The position numbers were made by a program, and so were the translations under genes. A stretch of DNA of 64,000 nt from Albula goreensis (Eukaryota > Chordata > Actinopteri > Albuliformes > Albulidae), in NCBI GenBank assembly GCA_022829145.1, contig CM040742.1, forward strand, positions 6,011,538-6,075,537, in the 5' to 3' direction. A model generated the notes under the pieces. That model was not told where the DNA came from and searched no databases. It was given only the letters and a program-made list of their open reading frames with translations. This document shows, in pieces, positions 1 to 11,190 of the stretch; within the stretch, counting starts at the first letter, position 1, and the number at the start of each line of letters is the position of its first letter.

Positions 1-533
1 TCGCATCTCCCGACTTCTCTTTATCTTCCAGTCCTGGACTCTTCTCCTGTAAAGTCTCTTCATTTCATTCATTGTTTTGCTCATCGCTGCACGGCATCCA
101 GGCCCTGAGGCAGCAGAGCAGATCTGAGCCATGATGCTCCCTCCCCCGTTCTTCACATTTGGGACGTGCTTTTGGTGTTGCTGTGCAGTGCTTTTTCCCC
201 TCTAAACATAGCACTGTGCATTTTTGCCCAAAAGTTCAACATTTGACTCATCTGTACACAGAACATTGTCCCAGAAGCGTTCCGGAACATCCAGGTGGTC
301 CTTTACAAACTTGAGACGTGCCACGATGGTTTTGCTTTCCTTCCTGCTCTCTTTCCATTAATGTCATTCTTGTTTGTGTTTTTCTTATTGTGGACACATG
401 AACAACGACTTCTGCAAGTTGTTTCTGTCAGTGTTTTGCTGCTGCCCTTGGGTTCTTTCCGCCTCTTTCATATTTTGAGTAATCGATGCAGAACTCATGA
501 TAGTTCCAAAGGGCTTACAAACTTTTTCTAAAC
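1..533 (-). pseudogene. Tc1/mariner transposase fossil, truncated by the window edge
   Basis: On the minus strand the segment around 330-230 translates as TIVARLKFVKDHLDVPERFW followed by DNVLCTDESNVELLGKNAQC. This matches the Tc1 catalytic-domain pattern, with the first catalytic aspartate in the TDES motif. After a stop the match continues in another frame with NVKNGGGSIM near 130-170, the block that leads to the second catalytic aspartate. Upstream, around 420-520, only scattered fragments of the DNA-binding half remain. Several stops and frame changes show the copy is dead. The expected long terminal inverted repeats were not found inside the window. Tc1 elements are common in fish genomes. 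Confidence 0.8.
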
Positions 534-534
534 C

Positions 535-1632
535 AATTCATGCCTAAATGACAAACCAATACAAGACCAATAGTCAAACCAATATGAGACAATGAAACAA
601 GTAGATGTGTAAATAGCAAACCCATATAATACAATACTCAAACCAATATGCATGAATGAAAAGGCAAATGTAAATCACAAATAGATGTGTGAATGACAAA
701 CCAATATGTGTGCACATTAAACCAAAATATGATCAAATGAAACCAACCCAACATATGAAACTCAAATAGGTGTGTGAATGACAAACCAATGGATCTACAA
801 ACAACAAACAAATGTATGTATGAATACCAAACAAGTATAAATGTTAATGGTAAACTAATATTTATCACATCAAATCAATATATGAGTCAATGAATCCAAC
901 AGATGCATAAATGACATGATAACTGGCGAACCAATATTTGCATAAATGATGACCTAATATACACATTAATCCAAAACACAAATAAACCAAACCAATATAA
1001 ATAAACTAATCGGTGTGTAAATAGAAAACCAATGCCAACATAAATGACAAATCAATATAGGTGTAAATGGTAAACGGGTATTGAGCAAATCAAACCAATA
1101 TAAAAGAGAAAGCAACCAATAGATGTGCAAATAGCAAACCAAAATGTAAGACACTCAAACCAATATATACATAAATGAAAAACAATAAAAAAAGAAAATG
1201 ATAAACCAATATGTGCGTCAATGTCAAGCCAATATGTATGTACATCAAACCAATACATGAGCAAATGAAACCAATAACAGACAATGATACCGGCAGATCG
1301 ATCAAATCGATAGCGCTCAAATATGGCATGCAAACTAATAGGTGTGTGACGGATGAAAACAATAGATATGTATACACATGAATGCAAAATCAACAGAAAC
1401 GCGAATGGAAAACCAATATATGCGTGCATGACAAACTAATATATGTACATCAAAGCAATACAATGAGCCAATGAAACCGATATGAGCCAGTGAAACTAAG
1501 AGATAGATCTATGACAAATTAATATTGTCATAAATGACAAACCAGTGTATATGTACATGACTGACCAATACATACGCACATCAAACCAACATATATGCCA
1601 ATCAAACCAATATATATACAAACTAAATTGAT
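535..1632. repeat. Degenerate tandem array of AAACCAATA-type units
   Basis: About 1.1 kb is built from diverged copies of short units of roughly 20-30 bp. They resemble AAATGACAAACCAATATG, ACATCAAACCAATATATG, AGCAAATGAAACCAATA and AGATGTGTAAATGACAAACC. Some blocks recur at a longer spacing; for example GTGTGAATGACAAACCAA appears near 687 and again 85 bp further on. The array is almost free of stops on the minus strand in places, which creates spurious open frames rich in L, F, I, H and Y. No function is implied. It ends where normal AT-rich sequence resumes near 1630. Confidence 0.75.
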
Positions 1633-2224
1633 TATTTTTTCCTCAATGTCACCCCGTAGATTTGGCTTTTGATGCCTAGTCAGAGTGTTGTCTCAGAGGA
1701 TCTTATAAGACTGTTAGAGGGCAGGGCATGGACTTTGAGTTAGATTTCAATCATCTGGTCACTTTGTAAACTGTAAAACTAGTGTTTGTAATGATATGTG
1801 TTAATTTTAAATGCACTATTAACCTTTAATATGCTCTCCTGTTCTTAAGTTTTCCCAAATGCTGTATTAACTGAATTAACTGATTTTCTTGAATTTTAAC
1901 AAATAAAGATGAATAAAAATGTGTTTTTGTTGTGTAATAAAACATGGATTATTGTTTTTGCTGATGCTATTGTTGATGTTTTTCTTGTTGATGATATTTT
2001 GTGTTATTAAATATCCACCATATACACCAGTCCTTCTGGAAGTCATTTTAATTTATCTATATATATTGTCAGTGGCAACTCTTGCTTGTTGATTCGGGGA
2101 TGGTATCATAGTTATATTCTCTATCTGAAAACAATATTCTCAGTTTTATTGGCACACACTGTTTTAACTCTTGTCCACGACAGAGCTGGGTGAAGGGTTT
2201 GTAGTTCATGCATTAAAATGGTGA
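1633..2224. other. AT-rich intergenic DNA, nothing recognised
   Basis: No open frame with coding character, no RNA gene and no repeat could be supported here. The sequence contains T-rich and TTGTTG-like runs near 1920-2000. Confidence 0.5.
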
Positions 2225-2650
2225 GGTGCCGGGAGAGGTGGAGGGAGGAGCAAGCTCCTCAGCTCCTCCCATTGTACTGCTGTCAGTCTCCTGGTTCCCT
2301 CCCTCAGCCTGAGAAGTAACTGGAGCTGAAACAGCAGAGGCCTCACTAACAGGCAGGCTCACCTGAGAGTGATTCTAATCAACTCAGCTGTGAGCACTTG
2401 CCTTAATTAGGCCACTTATTTAAGCACAGCCTGAGAGGCTGAAAGGGTTCTTTTTTGGGTTTGGTGTTTTTGTGCGTTGGATGGCGCTGCTATTTTGTGT
2501 TAAGCCCATTTGTTGTGTTTCCTTTTTCCCCAAAAGGGGCTACTAAATGGCCTTCAGCCCTTTTTGTTGAACTTTTGGTTGTTTTTCCTTCCTCTCACCA
2601 CCCGACACAGTGGCCACACCTGCCGCTGTGTCACAGTGGTTACGGACATA
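2225..2650 (+). repeat. Unclassified interspersed repeat, copy 1 (most complete)
   Basis: The left part, from CCGGGAGAGGTGGAGGGAGG at about 2228 to about 2510, is near-identical to 50068-50373. The right part, about 2500-2640 with AAATGGCCTT and TCACCACCCG, matches the reverse complement of 32165-32330. Together they define an element of at least 400 bp. The left part has a TATTTAAGC box near 2418-2426 that resembles a promoter TATA element, so an LTR or other promoter-bearing terminal region is possible. I cannot assign a class. No coding potential is evident. Confidence 0.75.
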
Positions 2651-5600
2651 GTCAGATTGGTGCAGATGAAGATATTATCACTGAAAATGAATCATGTTTG
2701 TGCATATATGTAAATTTCTCTTTAAACGTTTGGCCATACCATTCAAATGAGTAGACTATTAAATTAACACAGTTCATTTCTCCAAGAGTTTTAGTAGTCA
2801 GAGAAGAAAGGCTCTCAGACACTGTTCACCTTACACTGCTAACATTTACCTTGAGTCTGATTTATGTAGGTCTAGCTCTGAGTTAGAGCTCTAGTTCACC
2901 CAGTCTGCTTGGCTCCACTTAATGAGCAGCCAGCCTCTGACTGTTCACCTCGTTCTCAGGCTCTTGCTGAGTCTGTTGAATTGTCTCCACACAGCAGTTC
3001 CTCTGCTTATGCCTCTGCTGGAGGAGATGATGTGGGGACAGAGGATGTCTTAGGATGTCCTGATCAGCACCAGCTCCAAATAAATGCATTTGGTTACGCA
3101 GTGACAGAGCGCCCACGCTACAGCGCTCACTCTGTGAAATCAGGCACATATTATGAATAATTACCGATTACCATAAGCAAAGGGTATGCATTATTCTATA
3201 TGGGTTGCTGCTTCAAGACTGTTTGTTCTGACATCCTAAAATGAGGAAATTCGTGACATTCAGATTACAAAACTCTGCTGTATGGTTCAGACAAATTAAA
3301 ATCTATTTGATAATAAGATCAGTCAGGGCAACATCCTGATAAAAAAAACTAGTCAGGACAGTGCAAGGATGTGTTGATTTTCTATAACACAAGGGGGAGC
3401 CATCCTACTGTGATAGAAAAGGGATTATCTTGTCTCTTTTTGTGAAGAACCATAGAGACACCGCTGCCACAATTAAGAAACACATCAATCCATTGGAGGG
3501 ACGGATGGTGCTTTACTCTCACACTGTTTTCACACACAAGGGACTGGGGTGGCACTCAAGTGACTACAGTATTGTTGAGGATAATAAAGTAACAGTTGTG
3601 TGTGTGAAGTCGTAAATTGAAACAGCACAGCTGTCGATCCAGTTCAACACGACAGAGCTCAACTAATTCAGTCTTTCCTATAGATTTTATGTGTGTCTCT
3701 AAGTCGTTCAACAAAACGATGGTGAAGAAATGCCAGCACAGCTAGTAATGGTGGACAAGTAACAAAAGTTTTTTCATGACTTTACAGAGTCTGTTAGCAG
3801 TCATAACAGTGGGCTACTTTATCTGACATAGGAGCTGCAGGAAATCTGGATTAACTGTAATATACAAACATTTGCTTTCAAACATATTCCTGCCTTTTGT
3901 ATCTTTGATAACCATACACTACTCAGTTCATAAATGCTAAACTGGCATATTATTTTCCTTTCAATGTGGCTCCTCAGTGTTAAAGTGGTGGAGGGCCAGG
4001 CACTGATCATTGTTAAATATTAAATGTGTTAAATATAACATATGGAGTAAAATGAGTTGCCGCATTACCATAAAACAGAGCTCTTTTTTAGTGTCTTCAC
4101 GAGTTTTACTTCAGTAAATTCAGTGTGTCCCAATTCTCATTGAAGATCTATGCCCACCTCATTATTGCCTGGTCTAATGTAGAAGAAGTTGTAAAATCAC
4201 CGTTTGGCAGATATGTCGAACGACTTTGATAGTACATCACATCGCTGGCAAGTGGAGGTTCTGAGAAAAGCTCCGTTTTTTCATATTCAATAACTTATTA
4301 GATTGTTTTTGGCACTGAATGCAAAGGAGATTATAACTAGTGATGTGGTTGTGATTTATCTTGCGTTCTGTTGAGGAATGCTGTCTGACTTCAACGGCTT
4401 CAGAGCCCGAGCTCAGAGCCTGTGCATTGGTTGTAGCTAGGTTTCCATGGGAACCCACTGCTGTCCCACTAGTCGGTCGTTTTGCTGTGGTCTAATGGCA
4501 TATTTATCATAATGAATTTATTTAATTGGGGGTATCAGCTGAACTCCAATGCAACATAGCTAATTTAGCTACCAAGTTGCTTCCATCTTTACCGCCTAGA
4601 CAGAGGATACTGAATTTTCACATTCTGGGGTAGTTTTTATTTAATATGTAGTGTCTAATCGTATCTACCTTTTGTTGCGCTGAGCTGAAAAATAAAAATG
4701 GCTGACACTAAAATGAGTGATTATTTAGAGAATAGAATCTATAGAGAATAAACGCTGAAAAATAATGAAACAGTAGATTTCCTCATTCAAGTGTAGATGT
4801 GTGTTTAGTGTTTGATGATTTATTGTAAGAAAACATTTTCACAAAATCAAAGCACACTTCCAGATAATAGGTGATGATAGAGTTTGAAAGACCTTTATTT
4901 TATACCCATAGCCAGCAGGTTAAATATTACAGATGTACAAAAGAATATTTAAAGAAGATTTACAAGAGGACAGGAGCCAATATCATAAGTAGCGGCTCCA
5001 ACAGCCTTTATGCAGTCATATAGACTATAAACAGCACAAATTTTAAGATCATAATCATAATTTTTGCACCAAAAACATAATGAAAAACAAAGTATAATGT
5101 ACCAAATGGTCATATTACTTAGAAATGCAGTACTTAGAAACATGTATTGAATAAATAAAATGTTTGGGGGAAAAAAAACGACAATTTGGTGACCTTCAGT
5201 CCATCTGAGAACTGAGTGAGTGAAGTAATTCAAGAAAAAATTTGACAATATATAAATAATTTTGAAGAATATGAATGTGTTGCAGACAAGGTTAACATGG
5301 GAGAAGTGAGTCATTCACTTCATTGCCCCTTTCATACAGTTTTTGGGATTCATGCTGGCAGATTCCTCTAGGATTACCAGTGTCGGTTGATTTCTGCCTG
5401 AAAGCTTCCTCACCCCCGCCCATGACCTGCTTCAGTTGGAAGTGAACTGCAGAGAAAAAAACAGCGCTCTAGAAAGATGTTGCCAATACTGTCTTTTGGC
5501 CAACTTTTATTGTAACTGCAATGCTTGTCTTCTTGATTTGAATCCATCATTTAAATAAGTATTTATGCGTAAAATAATTTTATGCCTAAAAAAAGTCACG

Positions 5601-7320
5601 CAGAGTTTTATGCTCAATTCTGGAGAAACAGGATTCAGAACGTACTGCAGGAAACAGGAAACTGATAGAACACTTAGCTGTAGTTAGCTGCAACGTTTTG
5701 AAGTGCCCCAGTCAGACAAGACAAAAATCAACAGGTCTTTTAACCTGACTTCTTTGCTTGAAACCACCGTGCAGATTCCTCTACCTTGAGACTGAAAGGA
5801 GACCAGATCCCCTCAGGGAATGAACTTCCCCCTGATAGGCCGGTCAGTGGACCCAAAAAAATAAGTCTGGCTAAACATTTTATTTTTAGGCCTTATGCCC
5901 CAGATCTGTCAAGAGGAGTTGGATCCAGGTCCATCCTCTGTTTACAAACAATACATTCACTTTATGCTTTCTGTGGACAGGAAGTGATGCGGATTAGATT
6001 CACTGCACGGTAACACAGGTGTTCCAGAGGCGGTGCCGACGATATCGCCTCAGTCAATGCGGTTACACAACAGAAGTTTTCTTTTACCTGTTTTCTCCAC
6101 TTGAACTGGACTATGTAATCGACTCTATTGCAAATTCCTCTTTCATAGACTCGGGAAGACATGGCTACGCACCATTCATCCAATCACAGGGGAGCTCCCG
6201 GGCAACGGAGTCACAGTTTCTGTATGATGATGTGCCTTATCTTGCTAGGCTCAAAACTAACACACAAACTTTTCATAATTTTTTTTTGTTTTTGTCGCAT
6301 GCTGAGTAGTACTCTTAATAATGATCTGAACACCATCGTTTATGAGAGACATCCAGACATATCTCACAGAGGATATTAACATAATACAAGAGCCTGACAA
6401 GCCTACTTCAAACATCCAAGGACTTTCTTTGACCAAACACTGTGCGGTCATGTGATCCGAGAAACAGGAATGTGTGCAGGTGCCAGATCATATACTTGTT
6501 TCCTCAATGCCATGGAGTTGAGTGTCTGTGGAGAGTTGAAGTTCTGTAATGATACACACCTATGGCCAATGCCTTCATGTCCCATTGGGTGGTGTCCTTG
6601 GCGTCAATGGTTCCTCTTTCCTCCTTGGAGCGCACCAACCTCTGAGCACCACTGATGTTGATAGCGTGGGGATGGGCAGCTCCCTGGATCCAAGACACCA
6701 ACAAACAATCATGGGAACAATTTTCAGTAATCTTATATCTACATCTAAACGCAGTCGAATGAAAAGGGTGAAAAGAAAACATCAGGTCTGGTGATTACAG
6801 CGTCACATGTTCGTAGTCAGAAAAGCTCATCTTATATGCAAAACACTGCTCAGAGTGTTTGAGTCAGTCATAGGAAGAGATGATGTGACATCTTCGCCCG
6901 GCTATGCAGTGACATACCTCGGCGCCATCGATCCGCCTGAAACAATAGCTAGTAGCACTGTTTTGTATTACTAGCTGCTAGCTGATTCTGGAATGATACT
7001 GGAGAGCCCATGAAGAATTGCAAAGCTAACAGTTAATAAAAATGAGGTAAGTCAAGTACTACATGTGTCACATAATACTCAGGGCAGCTCTCACATGTGT
7101 TCCATAGAGAGGTTCTTCACTATATAACCTGGAAACAGCCCTCCCAGTTTCACCCTGCACCGTAGCTTCAGTGTTGCGTAATCCCTTACAGAAGACACTA
7201 TATTAGGTTCTCTGACTGATACCGTTGCTGAGAAAGGCATGCAACCTTTTTTGAAAAGTACGACCTCACTTTGAAAGGGGTCTTTCTATTGGAACATTTA
7301 GAAGTGACTTTCCTAGAACG
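2651..7320. other. Intergenic DNA without a supportable gene
   Basis: Open frames here are all under 125 codons. None has recognisable domains, and none shows paired splice sites with family similarity. The minus-strand frame at 6504-6782 is the most protein-like by composition but I do not recognise it. A cluster of moderately CpG-containing sequence lies at 5990-6060 and 6890-6950. Nothing here is called as a gene. Confidence 0.5.
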
Positions 7321-7384
7321 TACCCACACTCACGCTCTGACGCTTACCTTGTGGTACATGCACACGTGTGCAGGTATGTGCACT

Positions 7385-7418
7385 CACACACACGTACACA
7401 CACACACACACACACACG
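7385..7418. repeat. (AC)n microsatellite
   Basis: A nearly pure AC dinucleotide tract interrupted once by GT. Flanking sequence from 7325 is also rich in CA and cytosine. Frames through it encode only TH- or CV-type repeats and are not genes. Confidence 0.9.
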
Positions 7419-8079
7419 CACCATATGTGGACAAACACGCAGGCTTAACACAATCCTGTCCACATACAAAATCGTGTGGACCAGTTTGTCCAGAACGTTC
7501 TAGAGGGGGGCTATACTTGCCCATTCGGGAACTTGCTTCCTGCAAATAACATTGTCCTCTTGCTGTGCTGCCACAATCCTCAACATCAACACTGGAACCC
7601 AGAGCCGGAGCGTGATCTCCATCCGATGCTGTGGTACTCTCATGAGCGACAGCACAGAGGAGGAAAAAAATAAAGTGTGCTGGTGTGTGAGAGCGAGAGA
7701 GAAAGATGGGGGAGGTAAGACAATTTGAGAATGTCAGAGAGGATGCCCGACAGAGATGGAGAGCAGTGATTTGAACAAGTGCTTTAGTGGATGTAGAGCT
7801 CTTAAAATATGTGTTCATTGCTGAGAGAGGAAAAAAATGTGCACAGAACAGATCATTTAACAGGCATATAATTTCAGGAGCACCATAGAGGATGTATGGA
7901 TGGTATTTTTAGTGCAATCTGTTTTAAAAAAAAATGGCACACAAGGATGGAGGCATGAGGCTGGGTGAACCAGCCAATAGAATCTGTGTGCAACTCCTTG
8001 TTAGGAGATGTGGTATCCAGGGTATCATGATAGTAATGGGATCCTACTTGAGGGGAGAGCTCCCAGCTAAAGGTGTAGG

Positions 8080-8262
8080 GCTGAGTGTTTGTGCATGTGC
8101 AGGCATGAGTTTGAGCGCGTGGGTGTTAGTGTGCGTGGGTGCATGTGCTTGTGTGTGTATGCTTGTGAGCATGCGTGTGTATGTGTACATGTGTGCATGT
8201 GGTTGTTTCCTTATGTGTGTGTGTTTGTGTATCAATGTGTGTGTGTGTGTGTATGTGCCTAA
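8080..8262. repeat. TG-rich imperfect microsatellite and minisatellite
   Basis: The plus strand is a long imperfect run of TGTG, GCATG and GCGTG units, ending in a pure (GT)n stretch at about 8236-8254. The long frames it creates on both strands, such as the ones giving ACACVCM- or HTHT-rich peptides, are compositional artefacts. Confidence 0.85.
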
Positions 8263-8263
8263 G

Positions 8264-8632
8264 ATATGATTCATTTGGTTCTCTTGAAGCTCCTGCACAC
8301 CTCCTGTGTGTGGGTGTTCAGTGTTCTCATTAGCAGAGCCTCTCTGCACTCCCCCACTGCAGGCAGACACAGAGAAATGTCCCCAGCGCACGTTGTAAAC
8401 GTTCATTTGAGCGCATTTGTGCGTCTGCATTAATGCCTGCGTTCATGGGCGTCCGTGCTCGTGTGCATTTGTGAGCAAGCACAGTGTTTGTGGTCATATT
8501 TGCACTTTTTGTGCGTGCAAGTGTTTTCATTCCTCAGATATATGATGCCTTTTGTTTGGCTGCGTTCTCTTCTGTGTAGCTGCTGCACACCTACAGTATG
8601 TGGGATTCTCATTAGCACAGCCCGACACAAAA
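8264..8632 (+). repeat. Local duplication, two diverged copies about 285 bp apart
   Basis: The stretch around 8264-8342 recurs at about 8536-8625. AAGATATGATTCATTTGG followed by TTCTCTT, CTGCACACCTCC, TGTGGG and TTCTCATTAGCAGAGCC in the first copy matches CAGATATATGATGCC, TTTGGC, TTCTCTT, CTGCACACCTAC, TGTGGG and TTCTCATTAGCACAGCCC in the second. The copies differ by small indels and are separated by TG- and CG-containing sequence. The segment has no recognisable coding capacity. Confidence 0.6.
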
Positions 8633-8699
8633 CACTATGCCGTCTGTGTGTATGGCTAACAGCACCTCCGAAAAACACCCAGTCCAGATGGCGCGGCTA

Positions 8700-10945
8700 C
8701 AGTTGCAAGCTTGGATCAGGCAATACCACTGAGATGGCTCAGATCGGTTTTTAAAGCACTTGGATCAGACTATGAAAAGCACTGTATAAAAGTTTCAGAA
8801 CAACACTACTATTCATATTTTCAAAACATGGCTATGCCAATAACAGTCAATAACATCATGAGGTCGATGCTTTTGAGACAATGAATGTAAATACAAGTAT
8901 CTTAGTTAACCTTGATTATGGCAAGCAGAAGCTATTTACATAAGGTACAAGATTGCACATAGTGAACGCTATGCGTGGGCGTTTCAGCGCTGCATAACTG
9001 AATAGACCCAAAGCTGGCACTGAACCAGGTATCCACAGACGGTGGAGGGTGCTGGCAGGTACAGTGTCCTTCAGTCCATGGCGATAGCTTGGACTCTGAC
9101 CAGAGACCATAGTGGACAATCAACCACTACATTTATTCTCATTTTTTGTGGAAGATATTTCCTCTTATTTAATAACATATCATCACATTCTTGATCATGT
9201 AAATCTCAGCGCTGTGGATGCATATTCATAACTGTATTCTTTTAGATCAAAATTAGTACTTGAAATCTAAAAAAAAATGTAAATAAATGTATTTGTTGTG
9301 TAAAGATTTTAGAAATTATTGCACAAAGATGTATTTAGGAAAAATTCGGGCTGTCTCATATATACTCGCTGGTTGGGCACTTTTAACTCATGTTAATCAG
9401 CTCAATGCACTTATGTAACTAACGTTATGTAAAGAAAACTCTGCTTTTTATATCATTCATAGTGTAGGGTTCTTTTCCACTCCACCAATCATCTGAAACC
9501 AGCAATTCCCTCAATAAATGACTGAAAGAATATGTCCTCCCATACAAAGTCTGTGTACCACAAACGCTGGAGAAAAAATCCCAACCCCACACATTTTCTG
9601 AACAACTTCATAAAAAAGACACTGTATGGGTCGTATAGAGGGGTGTGACTGAGTGACATTCTGGACTTAAATACATCAGGACAGTGGTACACACATCAGG
9701 AGTGACCCTGCGTATGCACGGCTTCACCCCATTCACTCTTTCTCTTAATCAGGGCTGTTGGAAACACATGTTTAACTTCCACCATTTTGTATTGACACCG
9801 AATTTAGCACGATTCAGATCTGGTCTATCTGTTACTTTGGCATTGAACGTTTTGTTTCCCAGTTTATTTTTCAATGACCAGGTGTGCAAACGGTAACCTT
9901 TTAAAAAAAAGTCATTTACCAATAACAACATATGCATTAATTGTCTGACAAAATGATATGGGTGATTAAACTATATTCATAAAAATTATTACAGAATATT
10001 TATTTGTAACATGAATGTCTGTTTCTTAATCAGTGAGAATTGAAAGGATACATTTTCAATAAAGGGTAATTAAATGTGTCTAAGTTAAAACCAAATAACA
10101 GCTCGTCATTCCTAAATAATTACAGTTATAGTTGAACTGAATATCAGCATGCTTGGAGGAAATATTGGAATAAGGTTTGGAATTATTGCATTAGAAATGT
10201 TGGCTCTTAAAGTTGTTCATTATTAATTGGTTAACAGCTTGTATGGGCGTTAGTTCCTCACTTTCAAACAAGTCTCTCTGAAGAAGTTTGAATTGTACAT
10301 AAATTAGTTAAATATAGCCCAGAATATTGGATGCTGAAATGAGATTTAGAATATCCATTTCTTTTCAAATATTACAGGAAAAACACCAAAATGAGAACAC
10401 TGGTAGAGGTGGGATGAGAGCCTGAAACATTTAATGAAATGACAAGCATAAAGATTATTATGACTCCTTCAGGTCTGCTATCACAAGCCAGCAGAACAGG
10501 TGTGGAAGAATAGGATTTTGCCACAGCATCTTTCACAAAGACTCCAGATCCCTACCTGGGACGCTTTCAGATTGGCAAGAAAAAATATACAACTTTCCAA
10601 CATGGGAGAGAGAAAACCTGTGCAAAAACAAACAGCCCAATAACAAAAAACTGACACATTCATATATATTTTTATTGTTTTTAAAAATCCAGTATGACTG
10701 ATTTTTGATTAAATATAATATGGGTAGCATGTATCATGTATCATGTAAAAGTAAAGTTTACAAGGTTTGCTAATTCTTGAAGTTGGTTTCTCTTTCAGAA
10801 TGTTCCCATGTCCAGTCAGGTCCAGTGAGTAATTGTCTCCCATAGATTCAGAAAGCTGTACACATCCTGATTCACATGTTGTCAAGCCCTCATTTTTTTC
10901 CACACTACACAGGCGACACCAATCACACACTACCTATGCAGTCAG
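8700..10945. other. AT-rich intergenic DNA, nothing recognised
   Basis: No frame with coding character, no RNA gene and no repeat family that I can name. Short homopolymer runs only. Confidence 0.5.
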
Positions 10946-10949
10946 AGAA

Positions 10950-11190
10950 ATGCAAAGTCAACATATGGCCAGTTCATGAACCTTTTGGATGACTAGCGAG
11001 GCAGTAGAGGCCACTACAGAGTGGTAAGAGTAAGGATTTTTAAAAACCCTATCTCTATTTTTAACAAACAAATGTGGTTCACAAGTCATAGGCAGTAATG
11101 GCACAGTTGGGACTTGAACGCCTAGCAGCATGGCCTGCAGCTACACCACGAACAGCTGCTTCTCTCCCTAAGCCACCCTTAGGCCCGAAA
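10950..11190 (-). repeat. Diverged SINE-like repeat, copy 1
   Basis: The block beginning AAAGTCAACATATGGCCAGT near 10953, and continuing through AGAGGCCACTACAGAG, corresponds to 23395-23590, which begins AAAGTCAACATGTGGTCAGT and has AGTGGCCACTAGGGAG. Near 11109, GGGACTTGAACGCC reads on the minus strand like a degenerate tRNA B box (GTTCAA-type). That suggests a tRNA-derived SINE oriented minus. Similarity between copies is partial, so the class is tentative. Confidence 0.45.

Noticed and set aside
966-1429. Minus-strand frames of 62-125 codons
   Set aside because: They arise from the AAACCAATA tandem array and have a repetitive low-complexity composition.
6504-6782. Minus-strand 92-codon frame
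   Set aside because: No domain, no neighbouring exon and no repeat match that I could recognise.
7384-8430. Frames rich in HTHT, CVCV or TH repeats on both strands
   Set aside because: They are translations of (AC)n and (TG)n microsatellites.
11100-11180. A functional tRNA gene
   Set aside because: The GGGACTTGAAC motif resembles a reverse B box but no A box, anticodon arm or acceptor pairing could be found.
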